Source: a virus
DNA length: 33,899 nucleotides
IMG/VR virus record: IMGVR_UViG_3300047462_000043
Span: 1-33,899 of that record
Strand: one strand, 5' to 3'
The notes under the pieces were generated by a model, which was not told the origin of the DNA, searched no databases, and saw only the letters and a list, made by a program, of their open reading frames with translations. Numbering within the stretch: position 1 is the stretch's first letter; the number at the start of each line of letters is the position of its first letter. Shown piece after piece: positions 14,861 through 22,092 of the stretch. A program made the translations under genes and the position numbers.

Positions 14861-15817
14861 TCAGCGCCACCCGCCGCCCATCCCGCCGATGCCGCCGCGG
14901 GAAAAAGCGTCTTTGTTTATGATGACCTTTGGTGAACCGGGGACGCGCGGCTTGATAAGCGCGAGCGCGTTTGACTCGTAGCGTTCGATCTTGGCTTTCG
15001 ACGCCGCAAGCAACTGGCTCATGTCGAGGGCTTCCGCGACAGTCGCAACGGTGTATTCCGTGATCAACGGGAAAAAGTCATACGGAATTTGCGGGATGCA
15101 AGACAGCATGGCCGGACAAAACCACATGCCAGTAGTGACGCCCGATGGGGCCGCGGCCGTCGATAGCGTCAACTGGAATCCATTTATGGCCGTGATCGCG
15201 ACATTGTCGGCAAGGCTCTGGAACGGCGGCGCCTGATTGATGATGTCGAACGTCGTTGAAGTGGTCCAGGTCGGGTCGACGTAGGACAGGGTTATCACGT
15301 TCCCGGTGATGGCCGTGATGTAGCCGCAATTCGACGAGATCGTCAGGGCTCCGGGCCTGCGTTCCGTGATAAAGCGGAGCGTGTAGGACTGATAGCTCTG
15401 AATCAACGTGTTGTATAGGTTGATTTCGTTTGCGGTTCCGTACTGCCCGAAGGACCAGATGCTCGGGACGTAGTTAAACGGGAATTGAACCTTGATGTAT
15501 TCACGCTCAAGGTTATTGAGCGCCACTTCATTTCCCGCGGAGTCGAGCAACACGACGTCCCTAACAGCATTCCCGACGGCGCGAGGCGGGAAGGTGTAGG
15601 CAGAATTCCCAGCCACAATCGCCTGATCAACGTTGTAGACGAAGAAGTTCTGCCCCGTTTTCTTCATGAGCGGGACGCATTGCAGGAACATCTCGTCGCT
15701 CATGATCTGCGCGAGGTCAGACAACTGGAACGTGCTTTGACTCGTCGGGTTAAGGCAACGAGTGTTCACTAGGCCGCATAAGTAATCGACCAGGCACAGA
15801 GACGAAAACGTCGCCAT
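14861..15817 (-). CDS. Head-tail connector/adaptor candidate, 318 aa
   Basis: ATG at 15817 has GGAGG upstream. The N-terminal half reads like phage connector proteins (FQLSDLAQIMSDEMFLQCVP, EIN LYNTLIQSYQSYTLRF); a beta insert (ITAITGNVITLSYVDPTW) follows. The C-terminal half is helical (TVATVAEALDMSQLLAASKAK) and ends in a Gly-rich tail GGIGGMGGGWR. It lies between capsid and hub genes. Assigned by gene order and fold-like features, not by a search. Confidence 0.6.
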   Translation of the reverse strand: MATFSSLCLVDYLCGLVNTRCLNPTSQSTFQLSDLAQIMSDEMFLQCVPLMKKTGQNFFVYNVDQAIVAGNSAYTFPPRAVGNAVRDVVLLDSAGNEVALNNLEREYIKVQFPFNYVPSIWSFGQYGTANEINLYNTLIQSYQSYTLRFITERRPGALTISSNCGYITAITGNVITLSYVDPTWTTSTTFDIINQAPPFQSLADNVAITAINGFQLTLSTAAAPSGVTTGMWFCPAMLSCIPQIPYDFFPLITEYTVATVAEALDMSQLLAASKAKIERYESNALALIKPRVPGSPKVIINKDAFSRGGIGGMGGGWR

Positions 15818-15826
15818 GACGGCCTC

Positions 15827-16135
15827 CTACCGGAGCAGCTTCTTCAGCATTTCCGATTCCTCGGGGCTCAATCCCTCCGCGGATTCGGAGCCTTCAGCGT
15901 CGGACTCTTTCAAACCTTGCAGAGAGGGTCCAGCCGACTTGGAAATCTCGATCTTGACCGCAGGTCCGGCGCCTTCCGGAGCAAGCCCCTTGCCGAATTC
16001 CGCATCATGCTGTCCGCACCCCAAAGGGTCCGGGCACTCGTCGGCAGAATGGGCCGTCGCGGCCGAACCTTCCATTTCGTCCATTTCGCCCATTAGAGAA
16101 TCTAGGGCCGCGTCGAACATCGCGCTTTTATCCAT
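15827..16135 (-). CDS. Small acidic virion-associated protein, 102 aa
   Basis: Strongly acidic (Asp/Glu/Ser-rich) with one Cys pair (DECPDPLGCGQHDAEFG) and a C-terminal helix (SPEESEMLKKLLR). Such short acidic proteins often sit beside capsid genes in podoviruses. Role unknown. Confidence 0.65.
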   Translation of the reverse strand: MDKSAMFDAALDSLMGEMDEMEGSAATAHSADECPDPLGCGQHDAEFGKGLAPEGAGPAVKIEISKSAGPSLQGLKESDAEGSESAEGLSPEESEMLKKLLR

Positions 16136-16144
16136 AAATCCCCC

Positions 16145-16678
16145 TTACAGTCCGCTAGAGAAGACGGCCGCCGTCCCCTCGGTTCCGGCGACGGAAGTCC
16201 CCCAGAGATGAGTGAGAGTCAGCGCCGTCGAGGACTTCGCCAGGGCCAGGCCGTTTCCGATGGTGCCGGGGAGAGCCGCGGTGAGCGTGATGACGCCGGA
16301 CGCTGAAGTCGCGGTGCAGATTCCGGTGAATGACGCGCTCGAATTGACCAGGGCGGCGATTGCCGTTCCCAGGCCCGTCGCGGAAGCCGCTATATTGACC
16401 TGGTTTCCAGTCGCCCCGGACGTAACGATGGTGATGACCACGTTGCCGATAGTCAGCGTGTCATTGTTCGTGCCGTCGCCCGTGCAGGTGACGGTAGCCT
16501 GGGCGTAGACCGGATTAAAGGCCAGCGCCAGGTTTGACGAGCAAGCGCCCTGCGAAGCTCTCCCGAATTCATCGGAGACCTTGCGGAGAATAAGCGGCGA
16601 GTCGAAGCTACTCGAAAATCCCGTTGGATTGACGCCGTTCGTGTCCGTCTTTAGGATGAACCGCTGGACGTTGCTCAT
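16145..16678 (-). CDS. Virion structural (decoration-like) protein, 177 aa
   Basis: ATG at 16678 with GAGAGG upstream. An N-terminal ~55 residues precede a repeated beta-domain pattern (GTNNDTLTIGNVVITIV, then NIAASATGLGTAIAALVN, then GVITLTAALPGTIGNGLALA). That pattern, 'short strand, helix AL..aIN, strand, pGaiGN', is common in phage head-decoration and neck proteins. Directly downstream of the major capsid gene, it could decorate the head. Confidence 0.7.
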   Translation of the reverse strand: MSNVQRFILKTDTNGVNPTGFSSSFDSPLILRKVSDEFGRASQGACSSNLALAFNPVYAQATVTCTGDGTNNDTLTIGNVVITIVTSGATGNQVNIAASATGLGTAIAALVNSSASFTGICTATSASGVITLTAALPGTIGNGLALAKSSTALTLTHLWGTSVAGTEGTAAVFSSGL

Positions 16679-16746
16679 TTTGTGCCTCTCGTTTGCAAAA
16701 TAGTGCCCGTTGAGAACGCGGGGAGATTACGCGCGAGACTCCCGGG

Positions 16747-16770
16747 CTCCGGTCGTTTTACCGACCGGAG
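16747..16770 (-). terminator. Stem-loop after the capsid gene
   Basis: A perfect 9-bp inverted repeat (CTCCGGTCG / CGACCGGAG, 6-nt loop) lies 15 bases past the capsid stop. It can be extended by AGA/TCT with a bulge. No T-tract follows, so it may be a pause, RNA-processing or attenuation site rather than a true terminator; it could raise capsid mRNA over downstream genes. Confidence 0.55.
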
Positions 16771-16784
16771 TCTACGATTGCGAT

Positions 16785-18095
16785 TTACGCGCTCTGGCTG
16801 TTGGTGATGTTAGTCACCACCGTGCATTTCGCCGGAGCGTTGATCAGAAGGCCGAAGTCCGAGAACAACCGGACCTCGTACGACGCCTGCGTCGGGGACT
16901 GGAAGAAGATGTCCCCGTCGATGCCCGGAAGCGTCGGGCTGATGTGGTCGAGCGGACCCACCTTGATCGCTTCCTCAGGCGGCAGGATGTACGCCTCGCC
17001 CTGGTGACAGAACATATGCGGAATCACCTCGATCTTGCCGGACGGCCCCCAGTACGTCAGCGCCTCGGTGCCCTGCTCGTTCTTCTTCGGCGAGTAGGAC
17101 GAGTCATACCGACGCGCGCCCGCCTGCTCGTTGACCAGGTCGGCGAACGTCACCGGGGAGACCAGCGACATGACCGTCTCGTCCAAGCCGCGGGAGACCG
17201 CAAGGGCCACCGCCTGCTGGAGCTTCGAGAAAGTCAACTGGGTCGAGCCGCACGCGAACGTGTTGCTCTGCCAGAGGTCGTAGGACGCCGCGCTGATTCC
17301 GAACAGCGTGCCGGTGTTCTTGAGGATGCCCGCGATGCCGACCATGTTGTTGCCGTAGGCGTTGTACCAGTAGTAATCGACGTTAGTGCCGTTGGTCGCC
17401 ACCAGCGCGGAAATGTCCGTGCTGTTGCCGGAAACGGTCACGACGCCGCCGACGCTGGACGAAACCGGAGTGACGGAAACGGACACGATTGCAAGCGCCG
17501 CGTTCGTGTTGATCTTGCCCACCCCGGTCTCGTAGGCGTCCAGAAGCGCGTTCTGGAAGCCGGACAGCATCGCCGGAGCCCACGTTCCGTAGGACACGGT
17601 GATTGCGGCGTTCGCACTCGACGAGACGACAGCCGAGGACGAGAACATCGCGACGCCGTTGCCGTAGGTGATGCTCCCGTTGCCGTAGAGCAAGTCCATT
17701 TCCGCTAACTTGGCGTGAGCCTTGAACAGCGTCCGCAGGACGAGGCCCACGGTACCCTCGAAAGCCGCGTCGGACGTCGCCGCGCGAGCCGCCGAGTCGT
17801 AAGACAGGACGTCCCGCATGGTGATCGCGGAGCCGGTGACGGTCGCGTTCGCCAACTGCATCGCGATAGGGCTGTTCAGCGTCGGGCCGTTCAGTCCCCA
17901 CGTCGCCGAGGACGGAAGGGCGACCATAACGGGCTGGTTGAACTGCAAACCTTCCCGGCCTTTCTTGCTGACGAACTTGATGCGGTCGTTGCGGTACAGA
18001 ATGTCCGTCTCAGGCACAAGGTCCTGGATCTTGTCGCCGTAGACGTTCTTAAAGTTTCCGTTGAGGCTAGTCGTCACCGTTTCGATTGCGGACAT
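16785..18095 (-). CDS. Major capsid protein, 436 aa
   Basis: I chose ATG at 18095 (CAGGTG eight bases upstream) over a GTG at 18104. The order portal, scaffold, this gene, decoration, connector is the classic head cassette. The chain has an N-arm (MSAIETVTTSLNGNFKNVYG), an E-loop-like region with KKGREGLQFNQPVMVALP, helices with EMDLLYGNG, a beta-rich insertion (about 200-235) and a C-terminal beta region (GPSGKIEVIPHMFCHQGEAY). Consistent with an HK97 fold carrying a domain insertion; that is inference from layout. Confidence 0.8.
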   Translation of the reverse strand: MSAIETVTTSLNGNFKNVYGDKIQDLVPETDILYRNDRIKFVSKKGREGLQFNQPVMVALPSSATWGLNGPTLNSPIAMQLANATVTGSAITMRDVLSYDSAARAATSDAAFEGTVGLVLRTLFKAHAKLAEMDLLYGNGSITYGNGVAMFSSSAVVSSSANAAITVSYGTWAPAMLSGFQNALLDAYETGVGKINTNAALAIVSVSVTPVSSSVGGVVTVSGNSTDISALVATNGTNVDYYWYNAYGNNMVGIAGILKNTGTLFGISAASYDLWQSNTFACGSTQLTFSKLQQAVALAVSRGLDETVMSLVSPVTFADLVNEQAGARRYDSSYSPKKNEQGTEALTYWGPSGKIEVIPHMFCHQGEAYILPPEEAIKVGPLDHISPTLPGIDGDIFFQSPTQASYEVRLFSDFGLLINAPAKCTVVTNITNSQSA

Positions 18096-18240
18096 TTTTA
18101 GCACCTGCCTTGCAAAGAATTTTCCGCCGTAGCGGATGAGTCATTCCCGGCAAGCGCGTTGGTACTCGTAAGATCGCCGCACTCGTTACCGTCTCCTTCG
18201 GTGGCCGTAGCGTCTAGGGAGATGGCCTTCTACAAATCGG
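18096..18240 (-). promoter_or_regulatory. Untranslated leader of the capsid gene with a UACG hairpin
   Basis: A 145-bp gap in an otherwise tightly packed late block. It holds a CCGC-UACG-GCGG hairpin (18135-18124), an unusually stable tetraloop, about 30 bases before the capsid start. One frame is open and protein-like through the gap but has no usable start codon, so I call no gene. Possible roles: mRNA stabilisation or processing. Confidence 0.45.
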
Positions 18241-19194
18241 TCAGAACTTCATCACCTGGTAGCCGTGCCGCGTGCGTCCGGCTTCGCGGTCGAGCTTGTC
18301 CGTTATTTTCTCGCGCGGGGCGTCCGTTTCCGTAGCCGCGGCTTCCTTCTGCGTCACTTTGCCTTTTGCCTTGAGACGTGCGACGAGGGCGCGGCTGATC
18401 TTGAGCGCGCGGGCCTCTCCGAAATAAGAGATAAGCGCCTCGGGGTCTTCGATGGCGTCGAAAAGGGTTTGCTGGTGAAGAAGATGGTCCTTTTTCACGA
18501 GGTCCAGCGCCTTAGTCACGGCCCCAGAGTCGATTGGAACGCCTTTCTTGTTCATGACGCGCAGTTTTTCAAAGACGGCGCGCACCGAGCCCTCGGTCTG
18601 CGGGAAAGTCTTGTCGGCGACGATCTGCTTCGATACTTCGGTCTTGATCGCGCCGCGAATCTGCGCGGTCTGCGCGTCTAGCTTGGCCTTGGCCTCATCG
18701 TTCCTGCGCTTTTCCTCTTGGGCCTTTAGACGTTCGTAATCGGAGAGCTTCTTCTTTTCCTCGATCTGCTCGGGAGTGAGCTTGGATGTCTGCACCACGT
18801 TGTCGTAGACCCACTTCGACATGAATTCCTTCATCTCGTCGTCGACCAGGTCGGAGGACATAAACTTCTTGAACGCTTCTTTCGGATTCGCGCCCAAGGA
18901 CTTGTCCGTCAGAACGGAAAGCGGGTCGGACTTTAGCTGATTCAGCAGCGCCGCGGAGGATTTCTTGAGGACGTCAACGGATTTAAGAGTCTGATCGGCG
19001 AAAAGCCCCTTCTGCACGGCGGCCTTGACCTGGGCGGCGGTGAGCTTGACGGGTTTTCCGTTGACGATGAATTCCTGGGTAGCCTCAGCGGCGACGGGGG
19101 CGGCCTTTTCACCGGGTTTCGCGGTAACAGCGGGGGCCGCTCCCTTCGCGGGCGCGGACGTTTCGGACGGTGCCGCCGTAGTAGCTTCTGCCAT
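18241..19194 (-). CDS. Scaffolding protein, 317 aa
   Basis: ATG at 19194 preceded by GGGAG. The N-terminus is Ala/Pro/Thr-rich and disordered (residues 1-38). The middle and C-terminus are highly charged helices with Lys/Glu-rich coiled coil (EEKKKLSDYERLKAQEEKRR). Very low aromatic content and no Cys, immediately upstream of the major capsid gene. All are hallmarks of podovirus scaffolds that leave or are cleaved during head maturation. Confidence 0.75.
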   Translation of the reverse strand: MAEATTAAPSETSAPAKGAAPAVTAKPGEKAAPVAAEATQEFIVNGKPVKLTAAQVKAAVQKGLFADQTLKSVDVLKKSSAALLNQLKSDPLSVLTDKSLGANPKEAFKKFMSSDLVDDEMKEFMSKWVYDNVVQTSKLTPEQIEEKKKLSDYERLKAQEEKRRNDEAKAKLDAQTAQIRGAIKTEVSKQIVADKTFPQTEGSVRAVFEKLRVMNKKGVPIDSGAVTKALDLVKKDHLLHQQTLFDAIEDPEALISYFGEARALKISRALVARLKAKGKVTQKEAAATETDAPREKITDKLDREAGRTRHGYQVMKF

Positions 19195-19236
19195 GTTTTA
19201 TCTCCCTGTGCTATTGTAGTCTGTATTGCGTAATTT

Positions 19237-19265
19237 CGACTTTATGGTATTTTTTCGTATTTTAC
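19237..19265 (-). promoter_or_regulatory. A/T-rich two-copy motif before the scaffold/capsid block
   Basis: The 25 bases 19241-19265 match 28281-28305 at 23 positions, and CGAC adjoins both on the plus-strand left side. The minus strand reads GTAAAATACGAAAAAATACC followed by ATAAA. A TACAAT box lies downstream at about 19217-19212. Since both copies precede major late blocks (terminase; scaffold/capsid), this may be a late promoter or activator site. Function unproven. Confidence 0.45.
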
Positions 19266-19789
19266 TTGAACAGGATGGTCGGACCCAGGAAATACGCGAC
19301 CGGATGCGCTCCGAATTGATGCCACGTTCGCACCAGTTGCCCGCCCTGCTCGAAAGTCCCGTTAGCCATTACGCCCGCAGAAAGCGCGCCGCAGGCAGTA
19401 GAGGACGGCGCGCAGTTGAAGAACGATTTCGTGCCAGCACCAAAAGACGCGGACGCCGCGCTCGCCAGCCACTCTACGCCGTAGGTGATCTGCGGCCCGA
19501 TGTCTAGGATTGGCCCGATGTTCGCAAACGCCTGACCGCTCCCGGCGCTATAGCCGACAGCGAGCGGGGAATAGGACGGCTGATACCACGGCGAGGACGC
19601 CGACACGTTGCGGTAGAACAACGGGAGTGCCGTCTCTTGGGATATACCCGCGTTGGTTTTGACGACTCCCGTAAATAGTTCGCCCTGGATTGCGGAAGGC
19701 GTCAGGACGGCGTGTTGGTAGTATGCATCGGCATGAGCCGCGAGACTGCACAAGCAGACGAGGGCGACGACGTTGATCCAGTGTTTCAT
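19262..19789 (-). CDS. Exported protein with Sec signal peptide, 175 aa
   Basis: ATG at 19789 with AAGGAG 5 bases upstream and an ATGA overlap with the preceding gene. Residues 1-22 (MKHWINVVALVCLCSLAAHA) form a signal peptide. The mature chain alternates Gly/aromatic strands (GPILDIGPQITYGVEWL, FGAHPVAYFLGPTILF), suggesting a small outer-membrane-like beta barrel or periplasmic protein. Two Cys near 145-152 (FNCAPSSTACG) could form a disulphide. Embedded in the structural block; perhaps superinfection exclusion or envelope modification. Confidence 0.65.
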   Translation of the reverse strand: MKHWINVVALVCLCSLAAHADAYYQHAVLTPSAIQGELFTGVVKTNAGISQETALPLFYRNVSASSPWYQPSYSPLAVGYSAGSGQAFANIGPILDIGPQITYGVEWLASAASASFGAGTKSFFNCAPSSTACGALSAGVMANGTFEQGGQLVRTWHQFGAHPVAYFLGPTILFK

Positions 19790-19902
19790 AGTGGCTCCTT
19801 GTGGTCGCGAGACGGCGTCAGCCATCCGGCCGCGTACATGGCGCAAAAGACGACGAAACTAAGTCCGTAAAGGACGGCGACGGCTAGGGCGAGCGTTTTC
19901 AT
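19786..19902 (-). CDS. Single-pass small membrane protein, 38 aa
   Basis: ATG at 19902 with AGGAG 5 bases upstream. One hydrophobic helix (LALAVAVLYGLSFVVFCAMY) and a short polar tail (WLTPSRDHKEPL). Coupled by ATGA to the next exported protein. Could be a holin-like or envelope peptide; unassigned. Confidence 0.7.
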   Translation of the reverse strand: MKTLALAVAVLYGLSFVVFCAMYAAGWLTPSRDHKEPL

Positions 19903-19910
19903 GGGGTCTC

Positions 19911-21029
19911 CTATGGGTGCGTGACTCGTTGCCATATCTCGAAATGTCCGCTGAATGCCGTGTTCGCAACTGCTGATGACAGATAGTCCGATCGGGCTTG
20001 GATTGTTATCGAAGTAAGCCCCGCAAAACCAGAGTTCGTATGCACGGAGATTCGGCAAGGCTCGCACAACGCGTCTCCACTACGACAACCGAAGACGCCT
20101 CCACTTACCAATGAGACTTGGCCGCCGTAATAGCCGAAAAGATAATCTGACCTAAGCGGGCTTCCTGCCGTGGCTTTGGTGGGGCCGCTATCGCAGTAAA
20201 GGGGGGCACCATATGTGCCCGTTCCGTTTGCTTGCGTTATTCCAGGGGCGTCGCTCGAAAAGTTATAGACGCCGTTGTAGGTGTTGTTGAAGGCGACGGC
20301 CCAATAAGACGCGGTCGCCCCCATATACCCGTCGGCCGTAATCTTGTAAGTCGTGCTTGATTGAAGTCCGGTGAACGTCAGCGTGGAGACGTTCACCACG
20401 TCTGCCGACGCCACCATGATCTCCCAATTGTTGACGAGGCCGGTAGACGGCGGGATAACGCTTGCTTTTCCCGTTAGCGTCCCCGTGCTTCCCGCCTGCA
20501 AGGTGAACGCCGAGCCCGAGCCCACGTTGATAGCGGAGCCGGACAGCCATGACCACGCATTAGTTATGGTCCCGGTCCCGCTGTAAGTGCTGGAAGAATT
20601 GATCGTCGGGGCTCCGAAATTGCCCTGCACCGTGACCGACGACTGGAACGTGGACGTGTTGGAGACCGTGCCGCCGTTCCAGATCTGCGCGATTATCCCA
20701 GTAAGAAGCGAGCCGTTTCCGATGTGATACGGCGCGTTGATGCTTCCGGCGTTGATGAGGATTCCGGAAGACGTCTGGATCGAGTATTGAGTCCCGCCTG
20801 TTGCCGTGAACGTCCCGCTTGATGCGGTCACGCTCCCAGAAAATGCACCGGAAAGCGCCGACAAGGCCCCGGTGAATGTCCCGGTCGATCCGGTGACGCC
20901 GTAGGTCGCGGCCAGGTTCCAAATGCTGATGTTTGAAGCCGGGTTGATCTGATTTCCGTTGATCAACACGCCAGCCGCCATGAGCGCCAAGGCCCCGACA
21001 ATAAACAGGGCGATCCGTAGATTCTTCAT
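19911..21029 (-). CDS. Exported or membrane-anchored fibre-like protein, 372 aa
   Basis: ATG at 21029 abuts the upstream stop. Residues 1-24 (MKNLRIALFIVGALALMAAG) form a signal or anchor helix, unusual for a tail fibre. The chain is Ser/Thr/Gly-rich with short beta repeats (TGTFTGALSALSGAFSGSVT; STFQSSVTVQGNFGAP) and a C-terminal globular domain (about 205-372) with several Cys. The layout fits a trimeric fibre or surface adhesin. Whether it joins the virion or stays in the host envelope is unknown. Confidence 0.6.
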   Translation of the reverse strand: MKNLRIALFIVGALALMAAGVLINGNQINPASNISIWNLAATYGVTGSTGTFTGALSALSGAFSGSVTASSGTFTATGGTQYSIQTSSGILINAGSINAPYHIGNGSLLTGIIAQIWNGGTVSNTSTFQSSVTVQGNFGAPTINSSSTYSGTGTITNAWSWLSGSAINVGSGSAFTLQAGSTGTLTGKASVIPPSTGLVNNWEIMVASADVVNVSTLTFTGLQSSTTYKITADGYMGATASYWAVAFNNTYNGVYNFSSDAPGITQANGTGTYGAPLYCDSGPTKATAGSPLRSDYLFGYYGGQVSLVSGGVFGCRSGDALCEPCRISVHTNSGFAGLTSITIQARSDYLSSAVANTAFSGHFEIWQRVTHP

Positions 21030-21635
21030 TTAGAAAATCTCCCAGCGCAGGGAAATTCTATCCCCCACGTTTAAGGCGCTGTTGAAAGTGATGCTCGTCG
21101 TCGAGGTTTCCTGGTAGTCCAGGGAAGCTCCCACGTCCTGAATAAGGCCGTTTACGGATACCGTGAGATTGACGCCGTTTGCGACGTAGGCATTAACCAT
21201 ATTGACCAGCGTCAGGCTTCCGGTGTAGTTGCTTTTCGCGGTTCCGGCGACATAGACTTCGCGGTACTGCGTGATATCGCCGGGAAGGTCGGATGCGATA
21301 GCCAGCTCTGTCCCGTTGAAATATAGCCTTGATCCGCTGACAGACAAGGCTAGATTTGAAGTGCCCCAGCACACCTCATCCGTAAGCGCCAAGCGAAGCA
21401 CTCCCACGGTCGCGGGATTGGCCGCCGTGGACGTGAAATAAGGGCCGAGCAATCCGTAACTCGTCCCTAAATTGACCGCGGCCGAGAGCGTGAAGCTGCC
21501 GCCCGTGGTCTGAAGCGTCCCAGCGGCGATGGCGACGAGGTAGGATGACAGGTTGCCTGAGCCTTGCGCCCAGCCTGAATCTCCGTAAAGCGGTACCGAG
21601 TAGTTTGATCCGTTGAACGTTACGTTTGTTGGCAT
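21030..21635 (-). CDS. Tail appendage/fibre module protein, 201 aa
   Basis: The start MPTNVTFNGSNYSVPLYGDS, then LSSYLVAIAAGTLQTTGGSF and GLLGPYFTSTAANPATVGV, matches a recurrent phage tail-appendage N-terminal module. The C-terminal part (QDVGASLDYQETSTTSITFN ... GDRISLRW) is typical of beta-sandwich tail domains. No signal peptide, unlike its two neighbours. Probably a receptor-binding or baseplate-like appendage. Confidence 0.7.
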   Translation of the reverse strand: MPTNVTFNGSNYSVPLYGDSGWAQGSGNLSSYLVAIAAGTLQTTGGSFTLSAAVNLGTSYGLLGPYFTSTAANPATVGVLRLALTDEVCWGTSNLALSVSGSRLYFNGTELAIASDLPGDITQYREVYVAGTAKSNYTGSLTLVNMVNAYVANGVNLTVSVNGLIQDVGASLDYQETSTTSITFNSALNVGDRISLRWEIF

Positions 21636-21636
21636 C

Positions 21637-22092
21637 TTAGTTGCTCGTATAGGTCAGGCTCTTGAGGAATTGAATCACGGTCGCCGTGCAGGACGCGGCC
21701 ACTCCCGCGGCCGGGGCCGATGAGTTAGTAACTACGAACTGCGCGTAACGATAGACCGGCGGCTGAATTGCGAACAGTTGATTCGACGTGGTCGTGAGGC
21801 TTGCGCCGGAGACCGTAATCGAGCTTCCCGCGACGTTGACCGGAACCCAGGACGCGCCGTCATTCGATTCGGTGATCGTCATTGATCCGTTCGCGCACTG
21901 GAACGTCATTTCCCAGGACGCCGAGTCGGCCAGCGCAAGATCAATCGTCAGGCTGTAGGGGCTTTTCTGAGCGCCGGACGTGACGCCGGTCGAGACCAGG
22001 ACCGCGTTTAGGATCTTGCTATTGTCCAGCGGGGTCGCGGCGCGCGCGTGACCGGCCAGGAGAATCACGGCGACGGTGATAAGGGTTTTCAT
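21637..22092 (-). CDS. Exported hypothetical protein with signal peptide, 151 aa
   Basis: ATG at 22092 overlaps the portal stop as ATGA. A clear Sec signal peptide (MKTLITVAVILLAGHARA) precedes a beta-rich domain with two Cys (FQCANGSMTI; ASCTATVIQF) that could bond after export. Encoded directly after the portal. Virion proteins are not normally exported, so it may act in the host periplasm. No family recognised. Confidence 0.65.
   Translation of the reverse strand: MKTLITVAVILLAGHARAATPLDNSKILNAVLVSTGVTSGAQKSPYSLTIDLALADSASWEMTFQCANGSMTITESNDGASWVPVNVAGSSITVSGASLTTTSNQLFAIQPPVYRYAQFVVTNSSAPAAGVAASCTATVIQFLKSLTYTSN

Noticed and set aside
16710-17708. 332-aa plus-strand ORF opposite the capsid gene
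   Set aside because: Arg/Val/Asp-rich antisense shadow with no start signal or domain.
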